Assembly: GCA_027487575.1 (NCBI GenBank)
Contig: JAIYDJ010000017.1
Coordinates: 1 to 64,000, forward strand
DNA: 64,000 nucleotides
Reading direction: 5' to 3'
Source: Rhodobacter sp.
Lineage (GTDB): Bacteria; Pseudomonadota; Alphaproteobacteria; Rhodobacterales; Rhodobacteraceae
Both the position numbers and the translations under genes were made by a program. Shown piece by piece: positions 44,382 through 53,035 of this stretch; the first letter of the stretch is position 1, and every line of letters starts with the position of its first letter. The notes under the pieces were generated by a model. It was not told the origin of the DNA. It did not search any database and saw nothing but the letters and a program-made list of their open reading frames with translations.

Positions 44382-44552
44382 ATGGATTACGGCAAGTCGG
44401 GCAATCCGAAAATGAGCAAGGACCACAACCGCCAGCAGGACCCCAGCGCAAAGCCAGGCAAGGAGCTGCGTGTCAAGAAAAGCACCAAGACGCCCAACCT
44501 GCGGCCAACAAGGGAAGAATTGCTGGAAAGAATGAAATCCAGCAAGACGTAG
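44382..44552 (+). CDS. Small basic protein (56 residues), unknown
   Basis: ATG 44382 to TAG 44552. It encodes a hydrophilic, lysine-rich peptide beginning MDYGKSGNPKMSKDHN and ending REELLERMKSSKT, with a likely C-terminal helix. An AAAGGTG site is about eight bases upstream. Third positions are mostly G or C despite the AT-richer surroundings, which supports real coding. Its stop codon lies inside a perfect 12-bp palindrome. No family is recognised. Confidence 0.6.
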   Translation: MDYGKSGNPKMSKDHNRQQDPSAKPGKELRVKKSTKTPNLRPTREELLERMKSSKT

Positions 44553-44576
44553 GATGGGCAGTATTGCCCATCCTAC
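44549..44576. repeat. Perfect 12-bp palindrome GTAGGATGGGCA/TGCCCATCCTAC
   Basis: Arms 44549-44560 and 44565-44576 pair perfectly around a GTAT loop. It lies between the small ORF (stop inside the left arm) and the convergent aapP stop (44580-44582). It may end both transcripts, although no T-run follows. It is unrelated in sequence to the CCCTCCCC family; I recall similar palindromes in other Rhodobacteraceae but cannot check. Confidence 0.65.
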
Positions 44577-44579
44577 TGG

Positions 44580-45359
44580 TCAATGCCCCAGAATCTGGCT
44601 GAGGAACAGCTTGGTCCGGTCGGATTTCGGGTTGTTGAAGAATTCGCGCGGTTCGTTCTGTTCGACGATCTGGCCTTGATCCATGAAGATCACGCGGTTC
44701 GCCACGGCCTGCGCAAATCCCATTTCGTGCGTCACGCAGATCATCGTCATGCCGTCCTCGGCAAGTCCGATCATCGTGTCCAGCACTTCCTTGATCATTT
44801 CGGGGTCAAGCGCCGATGTCGGCTCGTCGAACAGCATGATGCGAGGTTTCATGCACAGCGACCGCGCAATGGCGACTCGCTGTTGCTGACCGCCCGACAA
44901 CTGCCCCGGAAACTTCTTTGCCTGTTCAGGGATCTTCACTTTTTCCAGGAAATACATCGCGGTTTCATCCGCTTCCTTCTTCGGCACCTTGCGCACCCAG
45001 ATCGGGGCCAGCGTCAGGTTTTCGAGGATGGTCAGATGCGGGAACAGGTTGAAGTGCTGGAACACCATGCCGACTTCGGACCGGACGATGTCGATGTTCT
45101 TAAGGTCGGACGTCAGTTCGGTGCCGTCCACGATGATCTGGCCCTGCTGGTGTTCCTCCAGCCGGTTGATGCAACGGATCAGGGTCGACTTGCCCGAGCC
45201 TGACGGGCCGCAGACCACGATCCGTTCGCCCTTCATCACCGTCATGTTGATGTCGCGCAACACGTGGAACGTGCCGTACCATTTGTTCATGGCCGAAATC
45301 TGGATGGCAATCTCGTTGCTGACCTGCATCCGGCTGCGGTCGATGGCGGGTTGTGACAT
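44580..45359 (-). CDS. aapP: General L-amino acid ABC transporter ATP-binding protein
   Basis: 259-residue ATPase of the polar amino acid (GlnQ/AapP) class. Walker A is GPSGSGKST, the signature is LSGGQQQR, Walker B is [15 protein letters not shown], and the H-loop is [11 protein letters not shown] 45359 gives the normal N-terminus; a longer open frame extends into aapM. It is the last gene of aapJQMP and energises uptake of a broad range of L-amino acids. Confidence 0.94.
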   Translation of the reverse strand: MSQPAIDRSRMQVSNEIAIQISAMNKWYGTFHVLRDINMTVMKGERIVVCGPSGSGKSTLIRCINRLEEHQQGQIIVDGTELTSDLKNIDIVRSEVGMVFQHFNLFPHLTILENLTLAPIWVRKVPKKEADETAMYFLEKVKIPEQAKKFPGQLSGGQQQRVAIARSLCMKPRIMLFDEPTSALDPEMIKEVLDTMIGLAEDGMTMICVTHEMGFAQAVANRVIFMDQGQIVEQNEPREFFNNPKSDRTKLFLSQILGH

Positions 45360-45367
45360 GGGCGCTC

Positions 45368-46804
45368 CTAGCGGTGATCGGTTTTCAGCTTGCGCTCCAG
45401 GTACATTGAGTACCGGGACATGCTGAAGCAGAACAAGAAGAACAACAGGCCGACGAACAGGAACAGCTCCCAGTAGATGCCGTTCCATTCCTGGTTCGCG
45501 CGGATCGACGAGACGATCTGCATCGGGTCCGACAGGCTGATGAACGACACAAGGGTGGTGTCCTTGAACAGCCCGATGAAGGTTCCGACGATGCCGGGGA
45601 TCGAGATTTTCAACGCCTGCGGCATGATGATCAGCCGCTGCGCCTTCCAGTAGTCCAGCCCCAGCGAATCCGCCGCCTCGTACTGCCCGCGCGGCAGGGC
45701 GGCGAGGCCCCCCCGGATCACCTCGGCCAGATAGGCGGCGGCAAAGATCGTGACCATGATGATCACCCGAAGGATCACGTCAAAGGTCGTGCCCGGCGGC
45801 AGGAAGTAGTTCAGCAGAAGCGACGCCACGAACAAGAGCGTGATCAGAGGCACGCCCCGGAAGCCTTCGATGAAGGCCACGCAGAAAGATTTGACGATCA
45901 GCAGGTCCGACTGGCGCCCCAACGCCAGGAGGATACCCAGCGGCAGGGAAAACGTGATCCCCGACACCCCGATCACCGTGGACAGAAGAAACCCGCCAAA
46001 CTGGTCAGACCCGAGTTCGACCAGTGCGATCGGCACGATGCCCTGCAGGACATCGGCCGCAGCGCGGCACAGAAGGACCCACCACAGGATCGGAATCACG
46101 ACCGCCGCGATCACCCCGGCAAGACCGTTCAGCGCCGAGACCAGCCGATACGCCCCGTAGCCCAGCACGAAACCAAGCAGGATCGTCACCGGCAGCCAGA
46201 CCGTTCCCCCCCAGAGCAGCCAGAAGGCCGCCGCCGGGAAGATCAGCGAAAACCACATCAGGTACTGCGGGCCGCGCACGCACAGCCACACGCCTAGACA
46301 GACCGCGGCAATCCCCACGAGGACTGTCACGACGGGCGACGCATGGCCCCAGACAGAGCCGAACAGGGCAGCCGCGAACAGGACACCCACCCACCACGAA
46401 AACCGCCTGGTTTCATAGAACAGGATGGGCAGCAGCGCGACGAGCATCAGGACCAGGGTCAGGATCGGCCGCCAGTAAAGCTCCCTTGGGTAAAACCCGA
46501 AGATGATCTGCTGCCAGCGTTCCGCGATCACCGCAAAACAGGCACCCCGTTTGCCCTCGCCCCAGGTGGCCTCGATGATCTCGCGGCATTCCTGCAGCGA
46601 TCCGGCAGTCCACACCGACCGCAACAGCCATGGGCCGATGGTCGCAAGGATCAGATAGACCACGTAGACCGCCAGCAGGGTCAGGACGATGTTGCCCCAG
46701 GTGGACAGCAGGTTGGCGCGCACCCAGTGCACCACCCCGGTTTCCGAGGCCGGCGGTTTCTGGGCCGGCAGCATCGCCTCGCGAACGTAAGACGCATCCG
46801 ACAT
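45368..46804 (-). CDS. aapM: General L-amino acid ABC transporter permease AapM
   Basis: 478 residues, longer than ordinary amino-acid permeases, as is characteristic of AapM. The N-terminal half has several extra membrane helices with the sequence [14 protein letters not shown]. The C-terminal HisM-type permease domain carries the EAA loop [36 protein letters not shown] precedes the ATG, which abuts the aapQ stop. It heterodimerises with AapQ. Confidence 0.94.
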   Translation of the reverse strand: MSDASYVREAMLPAQKPPASETGVVHWVRANLLSTWGNIVLTLLAVYVVYLILATIGPWLLRSVWTAGSLQECREIIEATWGEGKRGACFAVIAERWQQIIFGFYPRELYWRPILTLVLMLVALLPILFYETRRFSWWVGVLFAAALFGSVWGHASPVVTVLVGIAAVCLGVWLCVRGPQYLMWFSLIFPAAAFWLLWGGTVWLPVTILLGFVLGYGAYRLVSALNGLAGVIAAVVIPILWWVLLCRAAADVLQGIVPIALVELGSDQFGGFLLSTVIGVSGITFSLPLGILLALGRQSDLLIVKSFCVAFIEGFRGVPLITLLFVASLLLNYFLPPGTTFDVILRVIIMVTIFAAAYLAEVIRGGLAALPRGQYEAADSLGLDYWKAQRLIIMPQALKISIPGIVGTFIGLFKDTTLVSFISLSDPMQIVSSIRANQEWNGIYWELFLFVGLLFFLFCFSMSRYSMYLERKLKTDHR

Positions 46805-48058
46805 CTAGCGCTCCTTCAGCTTGAGGCTGGCGTTGTAGACGTTCATCAGCGACGAGGTCAGCAAGCTTATCGTCAGATAGGTGCCCATCAGAAGCAGCAT
46901 GCATTCCAGCTCGCGGCCCGTCTGGTTCATTGTGATCCCACCCAGCGTTGAACGCAGGTCCATGTAGCCGACAGCCAGCGCCAGCGAGGTGTTCTTGGTG
47001 ATCGACAGATACTGCGAGATCAGCGGCGGCACGACGACTCGCATCGCCTGCGGCAGAACCACCAGCCGTGTCGCAAGACCCGGTTGCAACCCCAGCGCCA
47101 GCGCGGCCTCGGTCTGCCCGCGCGAGATGGCAAGGATGCCCGCCCGCACGCTTTCGGCGATGTAGGTCGCGGAATAGATCGACAGCGCCAGCCACATCGC
47201 GACCAGCGAGTTGCGCGCCTGTACTCCGCCGACAAAGTTGAAACCCTTCAACTCCGGATAGCCCAGATGAAACCCGGTCGCGGCCAGCAGGGCCACCAGC
47301 GGCAGCACGATGATCGCCAGTCCCTTCCACCAGGTCACAGGCCGGATGCCGGTGGCGTTCTGCACCGCCGTCGCGTTGGCTTGCAGCCGCCGATAGGCCC
47401 AGATCGACGCCAGCACGACCGCGATAATTGCCAGAAGGTCGTTCGATATCAGGAAGATGCCGATGTCCGTGTTGCCAAGGCTGCGTGAGAACAGCGGCTC
47501 GGGCACATAGATGCCGCGGTTGGTGACTGCCACGGAGTCAAAGAAGATCATCTGCGCCGACGGATTCTCGCCGCGGAATTCCTTCGGTTCCGGCATGCTG
47601 ACGGCCATGATCGCGTTGACCAGCACGATCCACAGAACTACGGGCACGTTGCGAAACGTCTCGACGTAGATTTCCATCAGCCGGGCGACCAGCACGTTCT
47701 TCGAAAGGCGCAGCACACCGGCGATCAGTCCGATCACCGTGGCAAGGATGCAGGTCATGAGGGCGAGGAACAGCGTGTTCAGCAGCCCCACCAGAAGCGC
47801 ACGCGCATGGGTGCTGTCGCTGGAATACTGGACCAGCATCTGGTTGATGTCATATCCGGACCGCTGCCAGAGGAACGCAAAGGAAAAATCCTTGCCAGCC
47901 GCTTTCAGGTTGGTGACGACGTTTTCGTACAGCCAGAAGAAGAAGACCACGATCAGGACCATGAAGATCACCTGAATGGTGATCGACCGGTACCGCGTAT
48001 CGTAGAGCAGCATGCTCAACCGGAAACCAGCCTTGGGCGGGTCCATCGCAATTGTCAT
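46805..48058 (-). CDS. aapQ: General L-amino acid ABC transporter permease AapQ
   Basis: 417 residues. The N-terminal LLYDTRYRSITIQVIFMVLIVVFFFWLYENV and FLWQRSGYDI are typical AapQ/BztB. The permease domain has SRGQTEAALALGLQPGLATRLVVLPQAMR as EAA loop. A large extra segment between helices is normal for this subfamily. A GC-rich stem-loop lies between aapJ and this gene. GGGGG precedes ATG 48058. Confidence 0.94.
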   Translation of the reverse strand: MTIAMDPPKAGFRLSMLLYDTRYRSITIQVIFMVLIVVFFFWLYENVVTNLKAAGKDFSFAFLWQRSGYDINQMLVQYSSDSTHARALLVGLLNTLFLALMTCILATVIGLIAGVLRLSKNVLVARLMEIYVETFRNVPVVLWIVLVNAIMAVSMPEPKEFRGENPSAQMIFFDSVAVTNRGIYVPEPLFSRSLGNTDIGIFLISNDLLAIIAVVLASIWAYRRLQANATAVQNATGIRPVTWWKGLAIIVLPLVALLAATGFHLGYPELKGFNFVGGVQARNSLVAMWLALSIYSATYIAESVRAGILAISRGQTEAALALGLQPGLATRLVVLPQAMRVVVPPLISQYLSITKNTSLALAVGYMDLRSTLGGITMNQTGRELECMLLLMGTYLTISLLTSSLMNVYNASLKLKER

Positions 48059-48144
48059 AGGTAACCCCCTGTGTTCCCCAAGCTCATTGGACTATCCGCC
48101 GGCCGGGCGCCGGTCGGAAGGCCCGGGTTGAACCGTTTGGAAAC

Positions 48145-48172
48145 GGGGCGCGCCCTGTGGCGGGCGCGCCCC
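48145..48172 (-). terminator. Intercistronic stem-loop after aapJ
   Basis: A perfect 11-bp stem GGGGCGCGCCC/GGGCGCGCCCC (48145-48155 with 48162-48172) with a six-base loop lies just after the aapJ stop, followed on the minus strand by GTTTCC. It probably stabilises aapJ mRNA and reduces read-through into aapQMP, as expected for a binding protein made in excess. Confidence 0.7.
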
Positions 48173-48180
48173 GGATCAGA

Positions 48181-49200
48181 TCAGCGGAACGGCGGGGCGT
48201 ACTGCAGGCCGCCTTGGGTCCACAGCGCGTTCAGACCGCGCGACAGACCGATCGGGGTCGAAGCGCCGATGTTCGCCTCGAAGATTTCGCCGTAGTTCCC
48301 ACCAGCCGCGATCGCACGCACCGCCCAGTCCTTGTCGAGACCCAGCATCGCGCCAAGCTCGCCTTCGGTGCCAAGCAGACGGTTGATTTCGGGGTTGGTC
48401 CCCGGGGCCGCTGCCTGTTCGGCCACGTTGGCCGAGGTGATGCCGAATTCTTCGGCGGTCAGCAGGGCGTTGAACGTCCACTTGACGATGTCGGCCCATT
48501 CGTTGTCGCCATGGCGCACGGTCAGTGCCAGCGGCTCTTTCGAAATGATTTCCGGCAGGATCACGTGCTCGGACGCATCCGCAAAGGTCGCGCGGGTGGC
48601 GGCAAGGCCCGAGGCGTCGGTGGTGTAGACGTCGCAGGAACCGGCAGAATACTGCTGTTCGGCTTCCGCGTTGTCCTTCAGCGGAACGGGTTCATAGGTC
48701 ATGCCGTTCGACTTGAAGAAGTCGGCAAGGTTCAGTTCGGTCGTCGTGCCGGTCTGGATGCAGACGGTGGCCCCGTCCAGTTCCTTGGCCGAGGACACGC
48801 CCAGCGACTTCTTCACCATGAAGCCCTGACCGTCGTAGTAAGACGTTCCGACGAAGTCGAGCTTCAGGTCGGTGTCGCGCGAATAGGTCCAGGTGGTGGT
48901 GCGCGACAGAAGATCGACTTCGCCCGCCGACAGGGCGGTGAACCGGGTTTCCGACGACAGCGGGATGACCTTGACCTTCATCGGGTCGCCCAGAACGGCG
49001 GCAGCGATGGCGCGGCACATGGCCACGTCAAACCCCTGATACACGCCGTTCGCGTCGGGTGCCGAAAAGCCGGCCAGACCCGCGTTGGACCCGCACAGCA
49101 GTTCGCCACGCGCCTTGACGTCTTCCAGCGTGGTGGCCGAGGCAATCCCGCCCAGCAGCGCGGCTGCCGACAGGGTGCCAAGGAATACGGATTTTTTCAT
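48181..49200 (-). CDS. aapJ: General L-amino acid-binding protein AapJ
   Basis: 339-residue periplasmic binding protein. The signal peptide is MKKSVFLGTLSAAALLGGIASA. The mature chain begins TTLEDVKARGELLCGSNAGLAGFSAPDANG with the type 3 solute-binding signature (GFDVAMCRAIAAAVLGD), and the C-terminus is the family-typical SRGLNALWTQGGLQYAPPFR. ATG 49200 is preceded by AGGAAGAGG. First gene of the aap operon. A terminator of the upstream ATP12 gene lies about 150 bp before it. Confidence 0.95.
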   Translation of the reverse strand: MKKSVFLGTLSAAALLGGIASATTLEDVKARGELLCGSNAGLAGFSAPDANGVYQGFDVAMCRAIAAAVLGDPMKVKVIPLSSETRFTALSAGEVDLLSRTTTWTYSRDTDLKLDFVGTSYYDGQGFMVKKSLGVSSAKELDGATVCIQTGTTTELNLADFFKSNGMTYEPVPLKDNAEAEQQYSAGSCDVYTTDASGLAATRATFADASEHVILPEIISKEPLALTVRHGDNEWADIVKWTFNALLTAEEFGITSANVAEQAAAPGTNPEINRLLGTEGELGAMLGLDKDWAVRAIAAGGNYGEIFEANIGASTPIGLSRGLNALWTQGGLQYAPPFR

Positions 49201-49344
49201 AGTTACCTCTTCCTGAGTTTCCGCCCGTTTCGGGTCGGTATCTTGTTGTGCCGCGCGGTTGCCTGTGGGGCTTCCGTGCGGAGCGCATTGGCGGCGCTGC
49301 CACCAGTGTTCGACAGTGTCAGTCAAAGCGGTTTGCCCCGTCAA

Positions 49345-49363
49345 GAAAAACCGCCTGCGGTTT
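49345..49363 (-). terminator. Intrinsic terminator of the ATP12 transcript
   Basis: On the minus strand, AAACCG-CAGG-CGGTTT is followed by TTC, and the stem ends in a short T-run (the complementary A-run is 49345-49350). It lies between the ATP12-family stop and aapJ and separates the two same-strand units. Confidence 0.6.
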
Positions 49364-49443
49364 AGGCGCTGACCCTTCTTTTCACTTTTCGGAGGCTGGG
49401 GGAGTTCGGATGGCCCAAAAGACCGGATTCGCTGGAAAAACGG

Positions 49444-50151
49444 TCACTCGCACATCGAATGAAAGCGGGCCGCCTGCCCGAATGCGTCTTTCTTAAGCGT
49501 TTCGAGGATCGCCGCGTCTTCATCGACGCCCCAAAGCTCGGCTTGCCAGTGCTCATCGATTCGGCTCAGCCCGAACGCCGTGTCGGCAGACAGCCGGCCG
49601 CGCGTGACCGCCAGCGCAAGGATCAATGACCCCGAAATCGCCACCAGATCGTGAAACGCGGCGATCTGGACCGCAGATTGCGCCGCCACCGCTGCATGCA
49701 GGCGGGCCAGCGCGGCAGGGTCCTGCGGGGTGAACATCACGCCGGGAACCGACCGCAACCGCGCATCGAAGGTCGCCGCCGCCCAGTCCAGCAGCGGGTC
49801 CCAGCCCGCCGCCTGCCGGTCGATCAGGGGTCGCGGCTCCGTCGCGCGATAGCACAGAAGGTCGGTCCCGCCGTAGTCCGCCAGCATGGCGACGACCGCA
49901 TCCTTCTGCTGCGCGACCTTGTCGAGCGCGGAATTGGCCGTGCGGGTAAAGGGCATCGTCTCGGGCTTGACCAGCCCGGTCTGTGCGTCCCATTCCAATG
50001 CGATGGCGCGGGCAAGCGCCTCGGTCGGCACGACCAGCAGCGTCCGCGCCGGGGTTTTCACCGGGCGGCCATCCAGCGTCACGGTGAACCCACCCTCGGT
50101 GGCCATCACCGACGCTTCGGTCCAGAACCGCTTGGCCTTCCAGCCGGTCAT
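49444..50151 (-). CDS. ATP12-family F1-ATPase assembly chaperone
   Basis: 235 residues. The ATP12 pattern is clear: KRFWTEASVMATEGGFTVTLDGRPVKTPARTLLVVPTEALARAIALEWDAQ, then MPFTRTANSALDKV and DLLCYRATEP. In mitochondria ATP12 binds the F1 alpha subunit before assembly, and alphaproteobacteria retain homologues. ATG 50151 is chosen for GAGGGTCAGG upstream. It lies ten bases after the pseudouridine synthase gene, a conserved alphaproteobacterial arrangement as I recall. Confidence 0.92.
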   Translation of the reverse strand: MTGWKAKRFWTEASVMATEGGFTVTLDGRPVKTPARTLLVVPTEALARAIALEWDAQTGLVKPETMPFTRTANSALDKVAQQKDAVVAMLADYGGTDLLCYRATEPRPLIDRQAAGWDPLLDWAAATFDARLRSVPGVMFTPQDPAALARLHAAVAAQSAVQIAAFHDLVAISGSLILALAVTRGRLSADTAFGLSRIDEHWQAELWGVDEDAAILETLKKDAFGQAARFHSMCE

Positions 50152-50161
50152 GGCCTGACCC

Positions 50162-51202
50162 TCACTCGCCGCCCGCGAAGGGGTCGGCGGGCACATCGTT
50201 TTCGCCCCAGTCCAGCGTCTTCCACGTGCGTGCCATGTGTTCGGGCAAGGGGGCGGTGAAGGTCATCATCGTCTTGAGGACCGGGTGTTCCACACTCAGG
50301 CTCCGCGCGTGCAGGTGCAGCTTGCGGCTGATGTCGCCGCCCACTGTCGCGCCCCATCCATCACCCAGATTTTCCTGACCGCCGCCGCCATACTTGCCGT
50401 CGCCGATGATCGGATGCCCGAGTTCTGCCATGTGCGCGCGCAACTGGTGGGTGCGCCCCGTCACCGGCTCCAGCGCCATCCACGACAGCCGCGTTCCAAG
50501 GAACCACAGGGTGAAATAGTCGGTCTGCGCCCGCTTGGCCTCGGGGAAATCGGCCATCTTGGCGGGGTGGATGCACATCATCTTTTCATCGCCGCGCCCG
50601 CCGCCCGGCGCCTTCATCAGCCCGTACTTGATCGACCCCTTGCGCGGATGCGGCACGCCCGCCACCGCCGCCCAGTAAATCTTGCGCGTGTTGCGGTGCC
50701 GCAGGCTTTCCGACAACGCCCGTGCGACCCGGTCGGTGCGCGCCAACATCAGAAGGCCCGAGGTGTCCTGGTCCAGCCGGTGCACCAGCTTGGGCCGTTC
50801 CTTGTACCCGTACTTCAGCGCCTCGGTCAGACCGTCGACATGCCGGTCGCCCATGCCCGACCCGCCCTGCGACGCAAGGCCCGGCGGCTTGTTCAGGATG
50901 ATCATATGCTCATCCTTCCACAGGACCGCGTTCTGGATCATCCGTTCGTCCGCGGCAGACACCCCGCCATCGCGCGGACGGCTGGGCGCCTCGGAGTCTG
51001 GCAGCGGCGGCACGCGCACGGTCTGGCCCGGCGTGACATGATCCGACGCCTTGACCCGCGCCGAATCGACCCGGACCTGCCCGGTGCGGCACATCTTTTC
51101 CACCGCGCCTTGCGTGATCTGCGGAAACCGCCGCTTGAACCAGCGGTCCAGCCGCTGTTCGCCCTCGTCCGCCGAAACGGTCAGCAGTTTGACACCGCTC
51201 AT
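50162..51202 (-). CDS. RluC/RluD-family 23S rRNA pseudouridine synthase
   Basis: 346 residues. The N-terminal S4 RNA-binding domain (QRLDRWFKRRFPQITQGAVEKMCRTGQVRVD) is followed by the catalytic domain with HRLDQDTSGLLMLART, whose Asp is the nucleophile, and GRTHQLRAHMAELGHPIIGD. RluC-type (positions 955/2504/2580) is the more likely subgroup, but I cannot prove it. Its start overlaps the crcB stop by four bases. Confidence 0.92.
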   Translation of the reverse strand: MSGVKLLTVSADEGEQRLDRWFKRRFPQITQGAVEKMCRTGQVRVDSARVKASDHVTPGQTVRVPPLPDSEAPSRPRDGGVSAADERMIQNAVLWKDEHMIILNKPPGLASQGGSGMGDRHVDGLTEALKYGYKERPKLVHRLDQDTSGLLMLARTDRVARALSESLRHRNTRKIYWAAVAGVPHPRKGSIKYGLMKAPGGGRGDEKMMCIHPAKMADFPEAKRAQTDYFTLWFLGTRLSWMALEPVTGRTHQLRAHMAELGHPIIGDGKYGGGGQENLGDGWGATVGGDISRKLHLHARSLSVEHPVLKTMMTFTAPLPEHMARTWKTLDWGENDVPADPFAGGE

Positions 51203-51561
51203 GCAAACACTCCTCGCGCCAGCGCCGCGCCAAGGGCAACGGCGGCCAGGGACAAAACGACCGATCCCCCCACGTAAAGGGCGGCCTGCGCAATCTGCCC
51301 GGCTTGCCAAAGCTTCAGGAAATCCAGCGAAAACGCCGAAAAGGTGGTAAACCCGCCCAGCACGCCGGTGACCAGAAACGGGGCGATCGGCCCCGGCCCC
51401 TTCGGACCCAGCAACCAGACCGCCAGCACCCCCATGGCAAAGCAGCCTACGACGTTGACGAACAGCGTGCCGATGGGCGTTCCGACCACCGAAACGGCCA
51501 GAAACCGCAGCGCAGCGCCGATTGCGCCGCCAAGGGCGACTTGTGTCAATGTCCAGATCAT
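51199..51561 (-). CDS. crcB: Fluoride efflux channel CrcB/Fluc
   Basis: 120-residue membrane protein with four helices, the hallmark GGFTTFSAFSLD (channel phenylalanines and the break in helix 3), GAIGAALRF near the N-terminus and NVVGCFAMG. It forms a dual-topology homodimer that exports fluoride. No fluoride riboswitch is evident in its short leader. The stop overlaps the rluC-type gene. Confidence 0.92.
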   Translation of the reverse strand: MIWTLTQVALGGAIGAALRFLAVSVVGTPIGTLFVNVVGCFAMGVLAVWLLGPKGPGPIAPFLVTGVLGGFTTFSAFSLDFLKLWQAGQIAQAALYVGGSVVLSLAAVALGAALARGVFA

Positions 51562-51786
51562 CCGCCGTCCTTGGGCGCGGATCGCCGGTTTGTCAACCGC
51601 TCCGGCTCGTCAGGAAAGGCCGGCAGGACGCAGAGCGCCCATTTCCCGGTGCGCGGTCAGTGAGTTCGAAACATCGGGTTGGGTCGCCCCCGGACTGCGC
51701 GCAGATCAAGATTGCCGGAAAAGAACCTGCCTGCTAGCATCTTGCGCATAGTTTTCGCAGGCAACTTTGCACGAAAGGGAATTTTG

Positions 51787-52722
51787 ATGGGAATCATGGA
51801 CAGCCTTCATGCCATGTCGCAAAGCGCGGCTCTGGACGTGCAGAAATTTTCGGACAAGGGTGGCGTCGCCTCGGCACGACTGTGCAATTTCGTGACGGGC
51901 CGGTCCGAACTGCAGTTCGGCCACAAGTACTATCTTGGCGGCGAATTCAAGAACGCGATCGAAAAGCACAACGCGCCCTGGGTCCGGTTGATCGGCTTTG
52001 CCAGCCGCAAGGGGTCCAGCGCCAAGAACCTGAAATTGTCGAAGGAACGGATGGAGGCGGTCGGCCTCTACATCGCCGATCTTGGCCTTTCGGTCCAGTT
52101 CGACAAGGTGGCCTTTGTCGGATCGGAACAAAGCGGCGAAGATGCCAGCAACAACGACGGATACTATCGCGCGGTCGAGGTGTACGTCTATGGCACCAAA
52201 CCGCCGCCGTTGCCTGTGGAACCGGCCGAGGTTGTCGACAAGCAGAACAAATGGGCCCTGCGATATGGCGGCGGAGGCAGTCTGAACATCGGCCCGGTTC
52301 AGGTCGACGGTTTCGCCTTCGAGATTGGCAATTTCGCGCGCAAGGTGTCTGCAAAGTTCATCTATGGGGGCATAGGGGTCGGCCTTGGCATCCCGCTGGG
52401 CAAACTCAGCAAGATCCCTGGCGGAGCGTCAACCGTCGGCAAATGGGCAAAATTCACGACGGACCGCACGACGGCGCTGTCGAGCTTTGCCACGGCGGGC
52501 AGCATCGTGGGCGAACCCGGCGTCACGCTCGGCGATTTCAGCATCGGCGACTCGCATCTGGAGTTCATCGGCCTGTCAGACAGCAGTGGCCCCGTGCGGG
52601 TGATCGGCAACACGGTCAGATTCAGTGGGGGGCCAGGATTTGCCCTGCCTAGTGGGGGTGCGCTGACCGGTGGGAAATTCACGATGGTCGGCAAACTGAA
52701 CGGGTTCGACGGCAAGGACTGA
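51787..52722 (+). CDS. OmpA-like domain protein without signal peptide
   Basis: 311 residues from ATG 51787 (AAGGGA upstream). Residues 60-135 match the OmpA/MotB C-terminal pattern: WVRLIGFASRKGSSAKNLKLSKERMEAVGLYIADLG, then VAFVGSEQSGEDASNNDGYYRAVEVYVYG. The remaining 170 residues form a Gly/Ser/Lys-rich, beta-prone domain (GGGGSLNIGPVQVDGFAFEIGNF). No signal peptide, lipobox or membrane helix is visible, so periplasmic targeting would need a non-Sec route. It could be an effector or appendage-associated protein; I do not recognise the C-terminal domain. Confidence 0.72.
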   Translation: MGIMDSLHAMSQSAALDVQKFSDKGGVASARLCNFVTGRSELQFGHKYYLGGEFKNAIEKHNAPWVRLIGFASRKGSSAKNLKLSKERMEAVGLYIADLGLSVQFDKVAFVGSEQSGEDASNNDGYYRAVEVYVYGTKPPPLPVEPAEVVDKQNKWALRYGGGGSLNIGPVQVDGFAFEIGNFARKVSAKFIYGGIGVGLGIPLGKLSKIPGGASTVGKWAKFTTDRTTALSSFATAGSIVGEPGVTLGDFSIGDSHLEFIGLSDSSGPVRVIGNTVRFSGGPGFALPSGGALTGGKFTMVGKLNGFDGKD

Positions 52723-52774
52723 TGGCGCGCAAGCTGACCGCGTCAGCAGTCACGCTGGTCGTCCTGTCAAAGCA

Positions 52775-52870
52775 TCAGGTGGTGGCCAGAAACATCAGGG
52801 CCGTCAGCGCCAGCAGGACGCAGGCGCGCGCCGTCCTGACCTTTCTGCGCCCCTTCGGCATTTCAAGCAT
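52775..52870 (-). CDS. Possible 31-residue single-span membrane peptide
   Basis: ATG 52870 to TGA (52777-52775). It encodes MLEMPKGRRKVRTARACVLL followed by a hydrophobic end, LALTALMFLATT: a positive-inside N-terminus and one short helix. A GGGGTGGA site is close upstream. It is convergent with the OmpA-domain gene. Too short for composition to prove coding. Confidence 0.35.
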   Translation of the reverse strand: MLEMPKGRRKVRTARACVLLALTALMFLATT

Positions 52871-52935
52871 GTTTTCCACCCCAACAGCCTGCACCGACCG
52901 AGTTAACAGGACGTTACACACATTGATCCGTTCCC

Positions 52936-52962
52936 TTGACAGCCTGTTTCCGAATCGGAAAC
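52936..52962. promoter_or_regulatory. TTGACA with adjacent palindrome upstream of pheT
   Basis: A consensus TTGACA (52936-52941) is followed by a palindrome with eight-base arms, GTTTCCGA-A-TCGGAAAC (52946-52962), exactly where a spacer/-10 would lie. No good -10 hexamer is visible, so this may be an operator-controlled promoter or a hairpin in the pheT leader. The rest of the 313-bp gap holds only the possible 31-residue ORF. Confidence 0.4.
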
Positions 52963-53035
52963 CGCCTGACCCCCGCTTCCCCTTTCCGCCCTGATGCGCT
53001 AACCCCGCAGTCGACCATTCCAAAGGGGCACGCGC

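Noticed and set aside
51562-51700. Fluoride riboswitch in front of crcB
   Set aside because: The crcB-motif core sequence and pseudoknot were not found in the leader.
52722-52994. 90-codon plus-strand frame before pheT
   Set aside because: No family, no good ribosome-binding site, and it crosses the TTGACA/palindrome element.
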